Origin: Pedobacter sp. PAMC26386
Lineage (GTDB): Bacteria; Bacteroidota; Bacteroidia; Sphingobacteriales; Sphingobacteriaceae
Length of the DNA: 64,000 bases
Assembly: GCA_014302835.1 (NCBI GenBank)
Contig: CP060294.1
Location: 3,125,067-3,189,066, forward strand
Direction: 5' to 3'
Position numbers and translations under genes: made by a program. Shown here one piece after another: positions 8,888 through 16,991 of the stretch; positions within the stretch are counted from its first letter, which is position 1, and each line of letters starts with the position of its first letter. The notes under the pieces are model-generated. The model worked only from the letters and a program-made list of their open reading frames with translations, was not told the DNA's origin and ran no database searches.

Positions 8888-9350
8888 AACTAATCCTTAC
8901 CGTTCTGGTGCCTCCGGCATTAAAAGGATAAATCCGGGTACGAAAATTATTTCCCTCTACCTTTTCTAATAATCCTGGATCAACCCTGCGGTGTTCTACA
9001 CTTTCAAAAATCTCAGTTGCTCTGGCTTTTTCGACAGGCACAGCCGCCCTCATTTTACCATTTATATCCAATGCATAGCCACTGATACTCACTCCATCGG
9101 GCATTGGAAAAGTAAGTTCTCCTTCCAATATCCTGGAACTAGTATTCACAAAAGACATCGTCATTACTGTAGTAGCTATGTTTCCATAAACTTGTACTTC
9201 GATATGGAGTGATTTCAAGCTGACAGCTTTCTGATCGGCAGTTATCGTTGTACCCAACACTTTAATTTGTGGGGTTTGGCCATCACTGACTGAGGATTGA
9301 ATGATAAACAAGAATAAGAATATATACTGAAAAATTCGATGTAGTTTCAT
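8823..9350 (-). CDS. VIT-domain N-terminal part of the frameshifted gene
   Basis: Starting at the ATG ending at 9350 (MKLHRIFQYIFLFLFIIQS, a signal peptide), the frame encodes a vault protein inter-alpha-trypsin (VIT) domain: FPMPDGVSISGYALDING, then VEKARATEIFESVEHRRVDPGLLE. It ends in frame at 8823 just after the VRISYEEEL strand, whereas the next frame resumes with QLSYHLPLDYK. Removing one base from the five-A run at 8867-8871 (T run on the coding strand) joins both frames into one continuous protein. An upstream ATG at 9401 is in frame but adds a non-signal-like extension. Confidence 0.8.
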   Translation of the reverse strand: MKLHRIFQYIFLFLFIIQSSVSDGQTPQIKVLGTTITADQKAVSLKSLHIEVQVYGNIATTVMTMSFVNTSSRILEGELTFPMPDGVSISGYALDINGKMRAAVPVEKARATEIFESVEHRRVDPGLLEKVEGNNFRTRIYPFNAGGTRTVRISYEEELSFSPGQAAELSFTIGL

Positions 9351-9541
9351 AAGGATTTTTAATTCAGATGCAAGAAGAGGCCGCATTCCATAAAGCAGCA
9401 ATCCAATTTCTGAAAGGACATTAGCTGTTGCTCATGAAACCAGAATTTAATCAACCATTAGATCAGCTAAAAATAGAACCAATTTTTCTAAACATTTCCA
9501 ATAGAAGACTGTTACATAGATACATTAACAATTTAAGCAGA

Positions 9542-9748
9542 ATGGGATTATTAAAAACAGCGTTAATTGGTGCCGCAGTTTACGGTGCAATTAAATATAT
9601 AACCAAGAAAGACCTCAATGGCAGATCAATAGTTGACGATTTGCAGGATAAGGCCCCGGAATGGGTAGATAAAGCGAAACGTTTTAAAGATGATCTGGAA
9701 CAAAAATACAAATCGGAACTTGACCCTTATACGGAAGTCAAACCGTAA
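9542..9748 (+). CDS. Small hypothetical protein with N-terminal hydrophobic segment
   Basis: 68 residues from the ATG at 9542 (MGLLKTALIGAAVYGAIKY). The first 20 residues form a hydrophobic, glycine/alanine-rich segment that could insert in the membrane, followed by a charged helix (DDLQDKAPEWVDKAKRFKDDL) like that of YtxH-type small stress proteins. A longer in-frame extension back to 9428 lacks such character and is probably untranslated. It stops 2 bp before a strong terminator. Function unknown. Confidence 0.65.
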   Translation: MGLLKTALIGAAVYGAIKYITKKDLNGRSIVDDLQDKAPEWVDKAKRFKDDLEQKYKSELDPYTEVKP

Positions 9749-9750
9749 TT

Positions 9751-9780
9751 AAAAAGGGGTTTCCAAGGAAACCCCTTTTT
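9751..9780 (+). terminator. Rho-independent terminator
   Basis: A perfect 14-bp stem (AAAAAGGGGTTTCC paired with GGAAACCCCTTTTT) with a 2-nt loop follows the small gene by 2 bp and ends in a T run, continuing to about 9781. Confidence 0.9.
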
Positions 9781-9837
9781 TGCAAAAAACTCTATTTAAT
9801 TAACGGATTCATCACATATTACAATTAAATTGAATTG

Positions 9838-10530
9838 ATGAAGACACTGAAGCCGTTATTATTCCTTCCCTTTATAACTCTTATATCCTTTGCATTGTCT
9901 GCACAGCAACCTTTTCCAGAGAATGATTCAACTGTTCTGGCCATAGACTCCGCCCATATCAATCATCAGCTTTACACAGCCATTTTTAAGCTGAACCAAA
10001 CCTTGTACATTCTGAATACAAAAGGTGACATTATCTTTCAGGATAGCCTGTTATATTCGAAAAATGAATCTTTCTCCAGTTTTAAATTCATTGACTTTAA
10101 TAATGACGGATACAAAGATCTGCTGATGAATTACGCTACAAATGTTCCAGGAATACAAGACCTCATTCTATTCAATCCTAAAAGCAATAGATTTCAGAAA
10201 GTAATTGATTTCCCGGATTACCCAGCCTCAGTTCATATCAAAGGGACTAATTATTATTATTCTTATCACCGGAGCGGTTGTGCTGATATGGCCTGGGATA
10301 GTGATTTATACATGTTACAACAGAACAGGATTATAAAAACAGGGCAGATCTCAGGTAGTGAATGTGAGGATTCAGCAGAGAAAAATAATATTCATATTTA
10401 CGCCTTTCAGCATAAAAAACGAAAGACAATTACCGTGTACCCAATAAAAATTCTGGATAAATACAAGAATAGAAAATGGGATTTCATCGAATCTTACTGG
10501 AAAAAGAACTATAGTCGGTTCAAGACATAG
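9838..10530 (+). CDS. Secreted hypothetical protein with an FG-GAP/VCBS-like motif
   Basis: 230 residues from the ATG at 9838, with a signal peptide (LLFLPFITLISFALSAQQ). A calcium-loop-like repeat, FIDFNNDGYKDLLMNY, appears near residue 82 and matches the FG-GAP/VCBS pattern, which suggests a beta-propeller-like fold. The C-terminal half carries aromatic-rich strands (YYYSYHRSGCADMAW). No catalytic signature seen. The stop codon lies 12 bp before the left end of the IS21-family element, so the insertion removed nothing from this frame but probably its original 3' context. Confidence 0.7.
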   Translation: MKTLKPLLFLPFITLISFALSAQQPFPENDSTVLAIDSAHINHQLYTAIFKLNQTLYILNTKGDIIFQDSLLYSKNESFSSFKFIDFNNDGYKDLLMNYATNVPGIQDLILFNPKSNRFQKVIDFPDYPASVHIKGTNYYYSYHRSGCADMAWDSDLYMLQQNRIIKTGQISGSECEDSAEKNNIHIYAFQHKKRKTITVYPIKILDKYKNRKWDFIESYWKKNYSRFKT

Positions 10531-10537
10531 CAAATTA

Positions 10538-10542
10538 ATCAC
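10538..10542. repeat. Target-site duplication ATCAC, left copy
   Basis: ATCAC directly abuts the left TG terminus of the IS21-family element and is repeated directly after the right CA terminus at 13210-13214. Confidence 0.8.
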
Positions 10543-10602
10543 TGGATATTCCACTACAAATGGGACCACCTAATGGTGCAATGTATCCCACCAAGTTCGG
10601 GG
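10543..10602 (+). repeat. Left terminal inverted repeat of the IS21-family element
   Basis: The first 10 bp (TGGATATTCC) and the stretch 10556-10602 match the right end exactly in inverted orientation; only the 3-nt linker between them (ACT, against GC on the right) differs. Confidence 0.9.
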
Positions 10603-10641
10603 CCTAGCGTAACAGTAAAAAGGTTATAATTTGATCAATTA

Positions 10642-10715
10642 TTCCGCTGGAAAGTACCCCACCAGAAATAGTTGAATTTGTAAAGGACTGACATTCCGGC
10701 ACAAAGTACCCCACC
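10642..10715 (+). repeat. Subterminal transposase-binding repeats of the IS left end
   Basis: Two 22-bp copies, at 10642-10663 and 10694-10715, share TTCCG and AAAGTACCCCACC and are spaced 52 bp. They resemble the outer end sequence (TTCC..ACAAATGGGACCACC), giving three related sites on the left. IS21-family ends are known to carry multiple such repeats as IstA binding sites. Confidence 0.65.
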
Positions 10716-10791
10716 TTTACGCACCTGTTTCCACTAAGAGAGAGTTAAGGGCTAATACCTAGGTTTGGTTAGTATTACCTAATCCGAAAGT

Positions 10792-12363
10792 ATGGCCAAC
10801 AAACTGCTTAGTATGAACAAAATAAGACAGATACTCATTTTTTTTGAACGGGGGGCCTCCCTGAGGTCCATAGAGAATGAGCTTAAGACAAACAGAAAAA
10901 CGATTAGGCGTTATCGCGATAAATTTCAGCAAACAGGCCATAGTTTTACTGCATTACTCCAATTAAAGGACCATCAGCTTGATGAAATCCTGGGGCTTAG
11001 CAAGCCAAAGGTAATTGAATACCCTGAGCCCCGTAAAGCTTACTTCTCTAGTCAATTAAGCTATTATCATGAAGAATTAGCCAGGGAGGGTGTAAGCCGT
11101 CAATTGCTGTGGGGAGAATACATCAAAGACAATCCTTCGGGCTATAAATACTCCATGTTTTGTGAACTTTTACGGGAGCATAATAAAGTTCGTAATGCTG
11201 TAATGCGTTTTGAACACCGTCCAGCAGAGATGATGCAGGTTGATTTTGCAGGAGCCCCGCTTCATTATGTGGATACTTTAACCGGAGAGCTCGTAGCCTG
11301 TCCTGTTTTTATCGCTGCATTGCCCTTCAGCAGCTATGGTTATGTGGAAGCCTTACCGAATGCAAAACTTCCCCAGGTAGTAAAAGCATTGAATAATACC
11401 CTGGAGTATCTGGGTGGGGTACCATTAGGTGCCAAATCGGATAACATGAAGCAATGGGTAACCAAGAGCTGCAGGTATGAGCCAACCTTTACAGATATGT
11501 TAGCACAATGGGCCAGCCACAACAACATTGCTTTATATGCCTCAAGGCCCTACAAGCCAAAGGATAAGCCAGCCGTAGAGAACTCGGTGAAGATTGCTTA
11601 CCTGCGTATTTATGCTACGTTACGGAACCAGACTTTCTATAGCCTGGCTGAGCTGAATAAGGCCATAAAAGAGAAGTTGGAGCTGCATCATAAAATGAAC
11701 TTTCAGAAAAAGACCATCAGTCGTGAAGAATTATTCATGGAACAGGAAAAGTCACATTTACAGGCACTTCCCCAATCGAGCTATACGATCAAACACTATA
11801 CAAAATCAAAAGTTCAGAAGAACTACCATGTAATTGTTGGTGAAGACTGGCACTTTTACAGCGTTCCCTGCCGCTATATCGGTAAAGAGGTGCGTATTAC
11901 ATATTGTGCTGACACCGTTGAGATCTACCACGATAGCCACCGGATTGCCCTGCACACCAGAAGTTACCGGAGCCATCACTATACCACTATTAAGGAACAC
12001 ATGCCAGAATCCCATCAGGCATTCTCAGCGCAGCGTGGCTGGAGCCCGGAATATTACCTGCAAAAAGCAACGGATAATGGCCCCAGCACTTATGACTTCA
12101 TGATGAAAATCATGGAAAGCAAGCAGGTTATTGAGCAGGCCTATTCCTCTTGCATGGGCATACTCCGGCTGATCAAGGCCTATGGTCCCATTCGTACCGA
12201 AGCGGCCTGTAAAAGAGGATTAAAAGGATCAAAGTTCCGCTATACAGTTATAAAAAACATCCTGGAGAACAATATGGATCAGTTGGAAGATCAACCCTGT
12301 CAGGAATACCGTATTCCGGTTCATGTCAACCTAAGAGGTCCGGAAACCTATCATAACAACTAA
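10792..12363 (+). CDS. istA: IS21-family transposase IstA
   Basis: 523 residues. The N-terminus holds a helix-turn-helix (residues about 8-45, IRQILIFFERGASLRSIENE then KTNRKTIRRYRDKF). The integrase core shows the DDE triad as Asp151 (QVDFAG), Asp217 (KSDNMK) and Glu263 (PAVENSV). The C-terminal part carries the beta-barrel-like DNA-binding region typical of the family. IstA cuts and joins the element ends and works with the ATPase IstB encoded 14 bp downstream. No frameshift or stop is seen. Confidence 0.96.
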   Translation: MANKLLSMNKIRQILIFFERGASLRSIENELKTNRKTIRRYRDKFQQTGHSFTALLQLKDHQLDEILGLSKPKVIEYPEPRKAYFSSQLSYYHEELAREGVSRQLLWGEYIKDNPSGYKYSMFCELLREHNKVRNAVMRFEHRPAEMMQVDFAGAPLHYVDTLTGELVACPVFIAALPFSSYGYVEALPNAKLPQVVKALNNTLEYLGGVPLGAKSDNMKQWVTKSCRYEPTFTDMLAQWASHNNIALYASRPYKPKDKPAVENSVKIAYLRIYATLRNQTFYSLAELNKAIKEKLELHHKMNFQKKTISREELFMEQEKSHLQALPQSSYTIKHYTKSKVQKNYHVIVGEDWHFYSVPCRYIGKEVRITYCADTVEIYHDSHRIALHTRSYRSHHYTTIKEHMPESHQAFSAQRGWSPEYYLQKATDNGPSTYDFMMKIMESKQVIEQAYSSCMGILRLIKAYGPIRTEAACKRGLKGSKFRYTVIKNILENNMDQLEDQPCQEYRIPVHVNLRGPETYHNN

Positions 12364-12377
12364 AAAACACTTTAAAA

Positions 12378-13109
12378 ATGAATACACAAAACACATTAGG
12401 GCAGTTAAAAACGCTCAAACTAAATGGGATGGCTAAACGTTACGAGGCCATTCTTTCACTTCCTGTACACGAGCTGCAGGATGTGCACTCCCTGTTAGGG
12501 ATAATCACCCAGGCAGAGGTAGAGCACCGGGACCACACCCGCACAAAAATGCTGCTTAAAGTGAGTAAGCTCCGTTATCATGCCCTCCCTGAAGACATAC
12601 TTTGTAATGCGGAAAGGGGAATTACCAGGGAACAGGTACTGAGATTATCTGATGGAATGTTCATTGAAAAAGGACAAAATGTACTCATATCCGGTGCGAC
12701 TGGTTGCGGTAAAAGTTTTCTGGCCTGCGCTCTGGGACGCAGTGCCTGCCTGCTTGGATACCGAACCTTATACTTTAGCATGAACAAGTTTCTGGAGGCG
12801 CTGGCCCAGGCCAGGCTGGATGGAACTTACCTGAAGTGGATAAAGGGTATTTCAGCCAACCGCTTGCTCATACTGGATGACTTTGGACTCAAAGAACTCA
12901 CCAATGATGCTCGGATTGCACTGTTGGATATCCTGGAGGACAGGTATGGTAATGGGGCCACCATCATTACTTCTCAGCTCCCTACAGACAGCTGGTATAC
13001 TTTCATTGATGAACCAACGTTAGCCGATGCAATAATGGACAGATTGTCAGCTTCTGCACATAGAATTACTTTAACTGGAAAGTCTCTGAGGAATAAAAAA
13101 AATCATTAG
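12378..13109 (+). CDS. istB: IS21-family helper ATPase IstB
   Basis: 243 residues, the usual length. Walker A is GATGCGKS (106-113) and Walker B is LILDDFG (164-170, acidic pair Asp167-Asp168); the arginine-rich C-terminal IMDRLSASAHRI (219-230) carries the sensor/arginine residues of this AAA+ family. IstB selects and remodels target DNA for IstA. It follows istA by 14 bp with no terminator, so the two are co-transcribed. Confidence 0.96.
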   Translation: MNTQNTLGQLKTLKLNGMAKRYEAILSLPVHELQDVHSLLGIITQAEVEHRDHTRTKMLLKVSKLRYHALPEDILCNAERGITREQVLRLSDGMFIEKGQNVLISGATGCGKSFLACALGRSACLLGYRTLYFSMNKFLEALAQARLDGTYLKWIKGISANRLLILDDFGLKELTNDARIALLDILEDRYGNGATIITSQLPTDSWYTFIDEPTLADAIMDRLSASAHRITLTGKSLRNKKNH

Positions 13110-13150
13110 GTTTACACACACCATTCTCGCTTAATAGCGACAGGTTCCGA

Positions 13151-13209
13151 CCCCGAACTTGGTGGGATACATTGCACCATTAGGTGGTCCCATTTGTGCG
13201 GAATATCCA
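13151..13209 (-). repeat. Right terminal inverted repeat of the IS21-family element
   Basis: Positions 13151-13197 are the exact reverse complement of 10556-10602, and 13200-13209 of 10543-10552. The copy of ATCAC follows at 13210-13214. Confidence 0.9.
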
Positions 13210-13254
13210 ATCACATCACAAAAAAAAGTAACTGACAATTTAACAATTATTTCA

Positions 13255-13286
13255 TTTGTTAAATTGCCTTATCTTATTTATGTTTG
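13255..13286 (+). promoter_or_regulatory. Bacteroidota-type promoter for the gene at 13306
   Basis: TTTG at 13255-13258, a 20-bp spacer and TATGTTTG at 13279-13286 match the -33 TTTG / -7 TAnnTTTG consensus with the normal 19-21 bp spacing, 19 bp before the ATG at 13306. It lies outside the IS element. Confidence 0.75.
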
Positions 13287-13305
13287 ATTTTCGAACCCTA
13301 AGCTT

Positions 13306-13908
13306 ATGAGATCGCTGTTATTTATCCTTTTGTTTTTTCCATTATTCCTATTTGCGCAAGATGATCCCCAGACAGGTCGTTTACCTGCAGGCATTCAGGA
13401 TACCATAACTGGTACAGCACTAATTCTAAAAGATTATACTATCATTTTCGAAAAAATTTATTCCTCAGATTTAAAAAAAGAGGAATTGGCAGCAAAAATC
13501 AGAATGTATTTACCGACTGTCAAAAACTTCCACCTAACAGGCAGTGAAAACCAATCTGCTTATCAGCTAAGCGGCCGGCTTAATCATTTCGTGGTTAACT
13601 GCAATTATCTTAACGGTAAGTATTATGACCCTGCTAAACTAATCAATCGTGGCATAGATGCTAATGTTCTGATCAGTATTAAAGATAAAAAATACAGAGT
13701 GATTATTTCTGAAATGACATTTAGAGATTATATACCCGATTATAAATATCCTGGTGTAGATAGCCCTCTTAACGAATATCTTACCTTTAAGTATAAAACA
13801 AGATTTGAGCTGAGCAAAGAGGAAAAAAGAATTGCAAAATATATCAGCGATGACTTATTATATTCTTTTGACATCAATAATCACAATAAAATAGCAGTCG
13901 ATTTTTAG
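13306..13908 (+). CDS. Secreted DUF4468-like protein, paralogue of the 40288-40884 gene
   Basis: 200 residues with a signal peptide (LLFILLFFPLFLFAQ). The core reads GTALILKDYTIIFEKIYSS, then EELAAKI, and a later strand IKDKKYRVIISEMTFRD; the same pattern occurs in the protein at 40288-40884. The arrangement of helix and strands resembles the DUF4468 (TBP-like fold) family, which is a tentative assignment. It has a perfect promoter just upstream and is convergent with the lipoprotein gene at 13925. Function unknown. Confidence 0.65.
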   Translation: MRSLLFILLFFPLFLFAQDDPQTGRLPAGIQDTITGTALILKDYTIIFEKIYSSDLKKEELAAKIRMYLPTVKNFHLTGSENQSAYQLSGRLNHFVVNCNYLNGKYYDPAKLINRGIDANVLISIKDKKYRVIISEMTFRDYIPDYKYPGVDSPLNEYLTFKYKTRFELSKEEKRIAKYISDDLLYSFDINNHNKIAVDF

Positions 13909-13924
13909 CTTGATCAGCCCCCAA

Positions 13925-14632
13925 TTATTGTGATTTTTCTGTTTCAAATACTTTCCATTTCGCAATCATAAAAACTTTAAAACGTTCTGGTATTCCTGCT
14001 TCATCTTTCATCGTTCCCGGGATTGTTTCCCCCACATGAACCGTTGTTGTACCCCTGATTATATATTTATTTTTATTCTCCAGCATGATTAACTTCATCA
14101 CCTTGTTATCCACTCCACCAGTACAGGTTAAGAGGTAAGCAAAAGTACATTCTGCGACCCCATTTCCATCCAGGTCTGTTATAAATAAAGCCTCAGGAAT
14201 AAAACTGGTTACAATATCTACCGGACAGGAACCTATATGATCATTAACAGTTGCAATCAATTTCCAGGTAGTACCATTTTTTGTAAAATGATATGCATAC
14301 AATTCAGCATCACGGTTATCGGGATATTCTAAGCTATCTTTTGAGCCAAATTCACCAGTTTCGGTAAGCAGCAACAGGTTATCCCCTAGCTTATCTTTCC
14401 AACTTCTGATCTTAACAGGTTTTCCTTTATAAGTAATTGACGCAGGCAAGTCTTCAACTTTTAAACAATCACTTTTAATTTCCCTTACTCCGGTTTGAGC
14501 AGAAACAACAGTCGCTTGATACTGCTCAACAGATTTACCAGGCGTACAAGAGCAAATAAATGCAGTTAAAACCAAAGCAATCATCGATTTCAGATACGAA
14601 TTTAAAGCTGAAAAAAGTGTTTTGTTCATCAT
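13925..14632 (-). CDS. Hypothetical lipoprotein
   Basis: 235 residues. An N-terminal signal segment ends in a lipobox (ALVLTAFICSC, Cys near residue 29). The middle has ADLDGNGVAE-like wording (FITDLDGNGVAECTFAYLLTC), reminiscent of a calcium-loop repeat, plus four further cysteines that may pair in the periplasm. I do not recognise the family. The gene lies 45 bp after the LytTR regulator gene on the same strand, so it could be the last gene of that operon or a target of the regulator. Confidence 0.6.
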   Translation of the reverse strand: MMNKTLFSALNSYLKSMIALVLTAFICSCTPGKSVEQYQATVVSAQTGVREIKSDCLKVEDLPASITYKGKPVKIRSWKDKLGDNLLLLTETGEFGSKDSLEYPDNRDAELYAYHFTKNGTTWKLIATVNDHIGSCPVDIVTSFIPEALFITDLDGNGVAECTFAYLLTCTGGVDNKVMKLIMLENKNKYIIRGTTTVHVGETIPGTMKDEAGIPERFKVFMIAKWKVFETEKSQ

Positions 14633-14677
14633 GGAATAAAGCTATAATTTAATCTGCTTTTTTCGAAAAGAATTCAG

Positions 14678-15448
14678 CTACTTATTTCCCAACCAGCTTA
14701 AAAACAAAGTCGATTTTTCTCTCCCTACAATTAACTTTTCGACAGTGTTGAGTACCAATTTCACCAATAGTTTTCTGTCAAAGTAGTGCTGTACTTCTTT
14801 GATGCTCTTGAAAGCAATGATGTACTGCCGGTTGATCCGGTAAAAATCATCTGGATTTAACAAGCGCTGAATTTCATCTAGAGATTCTTTGATTGGGTAC
14901 GCATTCATTTCGTCTATTACAGCAAAAACACCAGTTAAAGATTTATAAAAGTATTTGATTTCAGCAGTAGCAATATTGATGTAGCTGTGATGGTGAAAAA
15001 CCAAAAAACTGGTTTTCCCTTCCTTTTCCTTTGTAAGAGATTTGATGACCTCAAGAAGCTTTGAATCGGGTTGTGCCATACGTTGAAAAAAGTTACTTAG
15101 CTCTTCCACCTTAAGCAATGCATTTTCTATATCAACTTTAGTAAAGGGTTTTAAGATATAATCAATCCCATTATTTTTAAATGCCAAGGTAGTGTATTCG
15201 CTATATGCTGTACAGAAAACAACCGGAGCTTCAATTTTAACAGCCTCAAATATATCGAAGCAAGATCCGTCTGCCAGCTGTATATCCATAAAAATTAAAT
15301 CCACCGGATTTTTTTGACTAATCCATAAAATTGTGTCTTCAACACTTTCAACCATGCCCGAAATCACGATTTCAGGTTTTACGGACTGTAGAAAACGGGC
15401 TAATGCCTTTGCTGTTTTTATCTCATCCTCTACGATCAATATTCTCAT
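14678..15448 (-). CDS. LytTR-type response regulator
   Basis: 256 residues. The receiver domain (1-120) has the acidic pocket VEDE (6-9), the phospho-acceptor Asp55 (LIFMDIQLAD) and the conserved Lys in DYILKPF (near 100-106). The C-terminal LytTR DNA-binding domain (about 150-256) includes the FYRINRQYIIAF segment. It overlaps the sensor kinase gene by 26 bp, so the two are translated together. LytTR proteins bind tandem short direct repeats about 21 bp apart, and such a pair lies upstream of this operon at 17999-18038. Confidence 0.94.
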   Translation of the reverse strand: MRILIVEDEIKTAKALARFLQSVKPEIVISGMVESVEDTILWISQKNPVDLIFMDIQLADGSCFDIFEAVKIEAPVVFCTAYSEYTTLAFKNNGIDYILKPFTKVDIENALLKVEELSNFFQRMAQPDSKLLEVIKSLTKEKEGKTSFLVFHHHSYINIATAEIKYFYKSLTGVFAVIDEMNAYPIKESLDEIQRLLNPDDFYRINRQYIIAFKSIKEVQHYFDRKLLVKLVLNTVEKLIVGREKSTLFLSWLGNK

Positions 15449-16451
15449 ATAACAGTGGTAATTTTACGATAAAAAAGTCTTCAGATTTGGTTATTTCTAC
15501 TTGCTTTTGGCTGATATAGCGATATCTTCCCTTGATATTATCCAATCCTACACCAGCCGAGTTCTCCTTCTTCTTGAACAGATAATTGTTTCTAACTATC
15601 AGATACCCCTCTTCGGTATAAATAGCTATAAATAATGGTCGTTTACTCGTAAAGGAATTATGTTTGATACAATTTTCCACAAGAAGTTGAAGAGTAAACG
15701 GTGGGATCATACTGCCCTTCGCCTGTTCGTCCACAAGCAGATCGATCACAATACTTCCTTCATAACGGGAATTCAACAAAAACAGATATGCTTCAAGAAC
15801 TTCTATTTCTTTGTATACAGCTATTAAATCTTCTTTTCTGCTTTCAAGTGAGAAACGATAGAAATTGGATAATTCGACTACAAAATCGGAGGCCCCTATA
15901 TCCTGAATATCAATCATTGACTTTAAGGTGTTCAAACTATTGAAAAGAAAATGAGGATCAATTTGCTGTTTCAATAATTCATATTGTGCCTTGATATTTT
16001 CAGATTTTAATCTTTCCATCTGAAGCTTTACCTGTTGTGCATGGAAGGTTTGATAAAGAAAGAGAAGCATCATGGAGATGGTGAGATTAATGAGAATACC
16101 TCTGAACTGGTACATCATTAACATTGAAAAAAAAGAATATTTAGGGAAAGCAAGTTGATGGAAAAACACGAGAATAACCATCACAATTAGTCCAAGAATC
16201 AGGCTAAAAGCTACCTTTTTGATAATCGTTAATTTAGTAATACTTACAATCGAAAACTTCGGTAGGGTAAATAAATTTACATACCATACAAAAAGAGAAA
16301 ACAAAAACGCGATCAATGCATCGACAGTAAGTTCTGTGAATGTTATGTTCAGTTGCAAAATTTTGGGTATTGATGCCAATATCCCCATAAACAAGGAGCT
16401 TAGCCAAATAATGCTGGGTGATACATAAAAAATATTATTGCTCAATCTCAT
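15423..16451 (-). CDS. LytS-like sensor histidine kinase (His_kinase family)
   Basis: 342 residues. Four hydrophobic segments (about residues 10-30, 45-63, 80-103, 112-135) form a membrane sensor without a large periplasmic domain. The phosphorylation site is His167 in IDPHFLFNSLN, the hallmark of PF06580 kinases, followed by an ATPase domain with VENCIKHNSF (N box) and GVGLDNIKGRY (G box). Its partner is the overlapping LytTR regulator gene. It lies 60 bp after the small P460-like lipoprotein gene on the same strand, which points to a shared operon. Confidence 0.93.
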   Translation of the reverse strand: MRLSNNIFYVSPSIIWLSSLFMGILASIPKILQLNITFTELTVDALIAFLFSLFVWYVNLFTLPKFSIVSITKLTIIKKVAFSLILGLIVMVILVFFHQLAFPKYSFFSMLMMYQFRGILINLTISMMLLFLYQTFHAQQVKLQMERLKSENIKAQYELLKQQIDPHFLFNSLNTLKSMIDIQDIGASDFVVELSNFYRFSLESRKEDLIAVYKEIEVLEAYLFLLNSRYEGSIVIDLLVDEQAKGSMIPPFTLQLLVENCIKHNSFTSKRPLFIAIYTEEGYLIVRNNYLFKKKENSAGVGLDNIKGRYRYISQKQVEITKSEDFFIVKLPLLYENIDRRG

Positions 16452-16510
16452 TTTGGTATTGATATTACAATGACTAAGTTAATCGGTAAAACGGGCGTCT
16501 CTTTTTTAGA

Positions 16511-16990
16511 CTACGGCGCCACCGCAGGTTTTAGAGATAAGATTAAATTAATTCTATTTTGCTTTTCCCACGCACTGATGGTTCCGTTTTTTTTTAATGA
16601 CCTTCCTTCAAGCTTGTCATACTGGATAGGCAAATCGGTATTAAAGAAGTTTGATGATGCTAATTCTTCTATGGAAAGTAATCCGCCTGGCACCATTGCC
16701 CCAAACCATTTAGGATCTTCCTCTAGCTTCCAGGAAACTAAAATCAGTTTCTTCACGCCGTCAACTTGTGCCGATGTATTTTTCATAGTTTCATATGCCT
16801 CTTGATTACCAAAAAGGGTACTTGTAGTCTGTGCCTTTGAGTCAATAAAAGTGGTAATTGTTTTAAGCTTCATCGCTTCAAATCCAAAGGATTCGGGTAT
16901 TGAAGCCTTATCGTTTCGGTTTTCTTTTAATTTCTCTTGACAAGATACGAACAAGAGTGTGATACAAATGAATAGAATTGTCTTTTTCAT
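16511..16990 (-). CDS. Lipoprotein of the cytochrome P460-like fold, without haem motif
   Basis: 159 residues from the ATG ending at 16990 (MKKTILFICITLLFVSC, lipobox Cys17). It contains STLFGN and LVSWKLEEDPKWFGAMVPG, then YDKLEG; I recall the same blocks (STLYGN, WKQxEDxxWFGxxIPG) in proteins annotated as cytochrome P460 family, but no CxxCH haem site is present. The start is 1 bp after the end of the haem-binding P460 gene, indicating translational coupling. A longer frame from 17086 runs through the upstream gene and is unlikely to be used. Family assignment is moderate. Confidence 0.7.
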   Translation of the reverse strand: MKKTILFICITLLFVSCQEKLKENRNDKASIPESFGFEAMKLKTITTFIDSKAQTTSTLFGNQEAYETMKNTSAQVDGVKKLILVSWKLEEDPKWFGAMVPGGLLSIEELASSNFFNTDLPIQYDKLEGRSLKKNGTISAWEKQNRINLILSLKPAVAP

Positions 16991-16991
16991 A

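Larger units (their letters stand above)
10543..13209 (+). mobile_element. Complete IS21-family insertion sequence
   Basis: The 2667-bp element carries istA and istB on the plus strand. Its ends are 5'-TGGATATTCC...GGAATATCCA-3', the TG...CA termini expected for IS21 family, and are followed inward by a 47-bp perfect inverted repeat (10556-10602 and 13151-13197). The direct repeat ATCAC flanks both ends (10538-10542 and 13210-13214), a 5-bp target duplication. Both genes are full length, so the element may be active. It sits in the intergenic region between two secreted-protein genes. Confidence 0.92.

Noticed and set aside
9428..9541. N-terminal extension of the small gene at 9542
   Set aside because: The extra 38 residues lack the character of the gene, and the ATG at 9542 gives a compact membrane-start protein.
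10561..13192. IS boundaries placed at TGGGACC...GGTCCCA
   Set aside because: These would have no direct target duplication; the outer TGGATATTCC ends do, with ATCAC on both sides.
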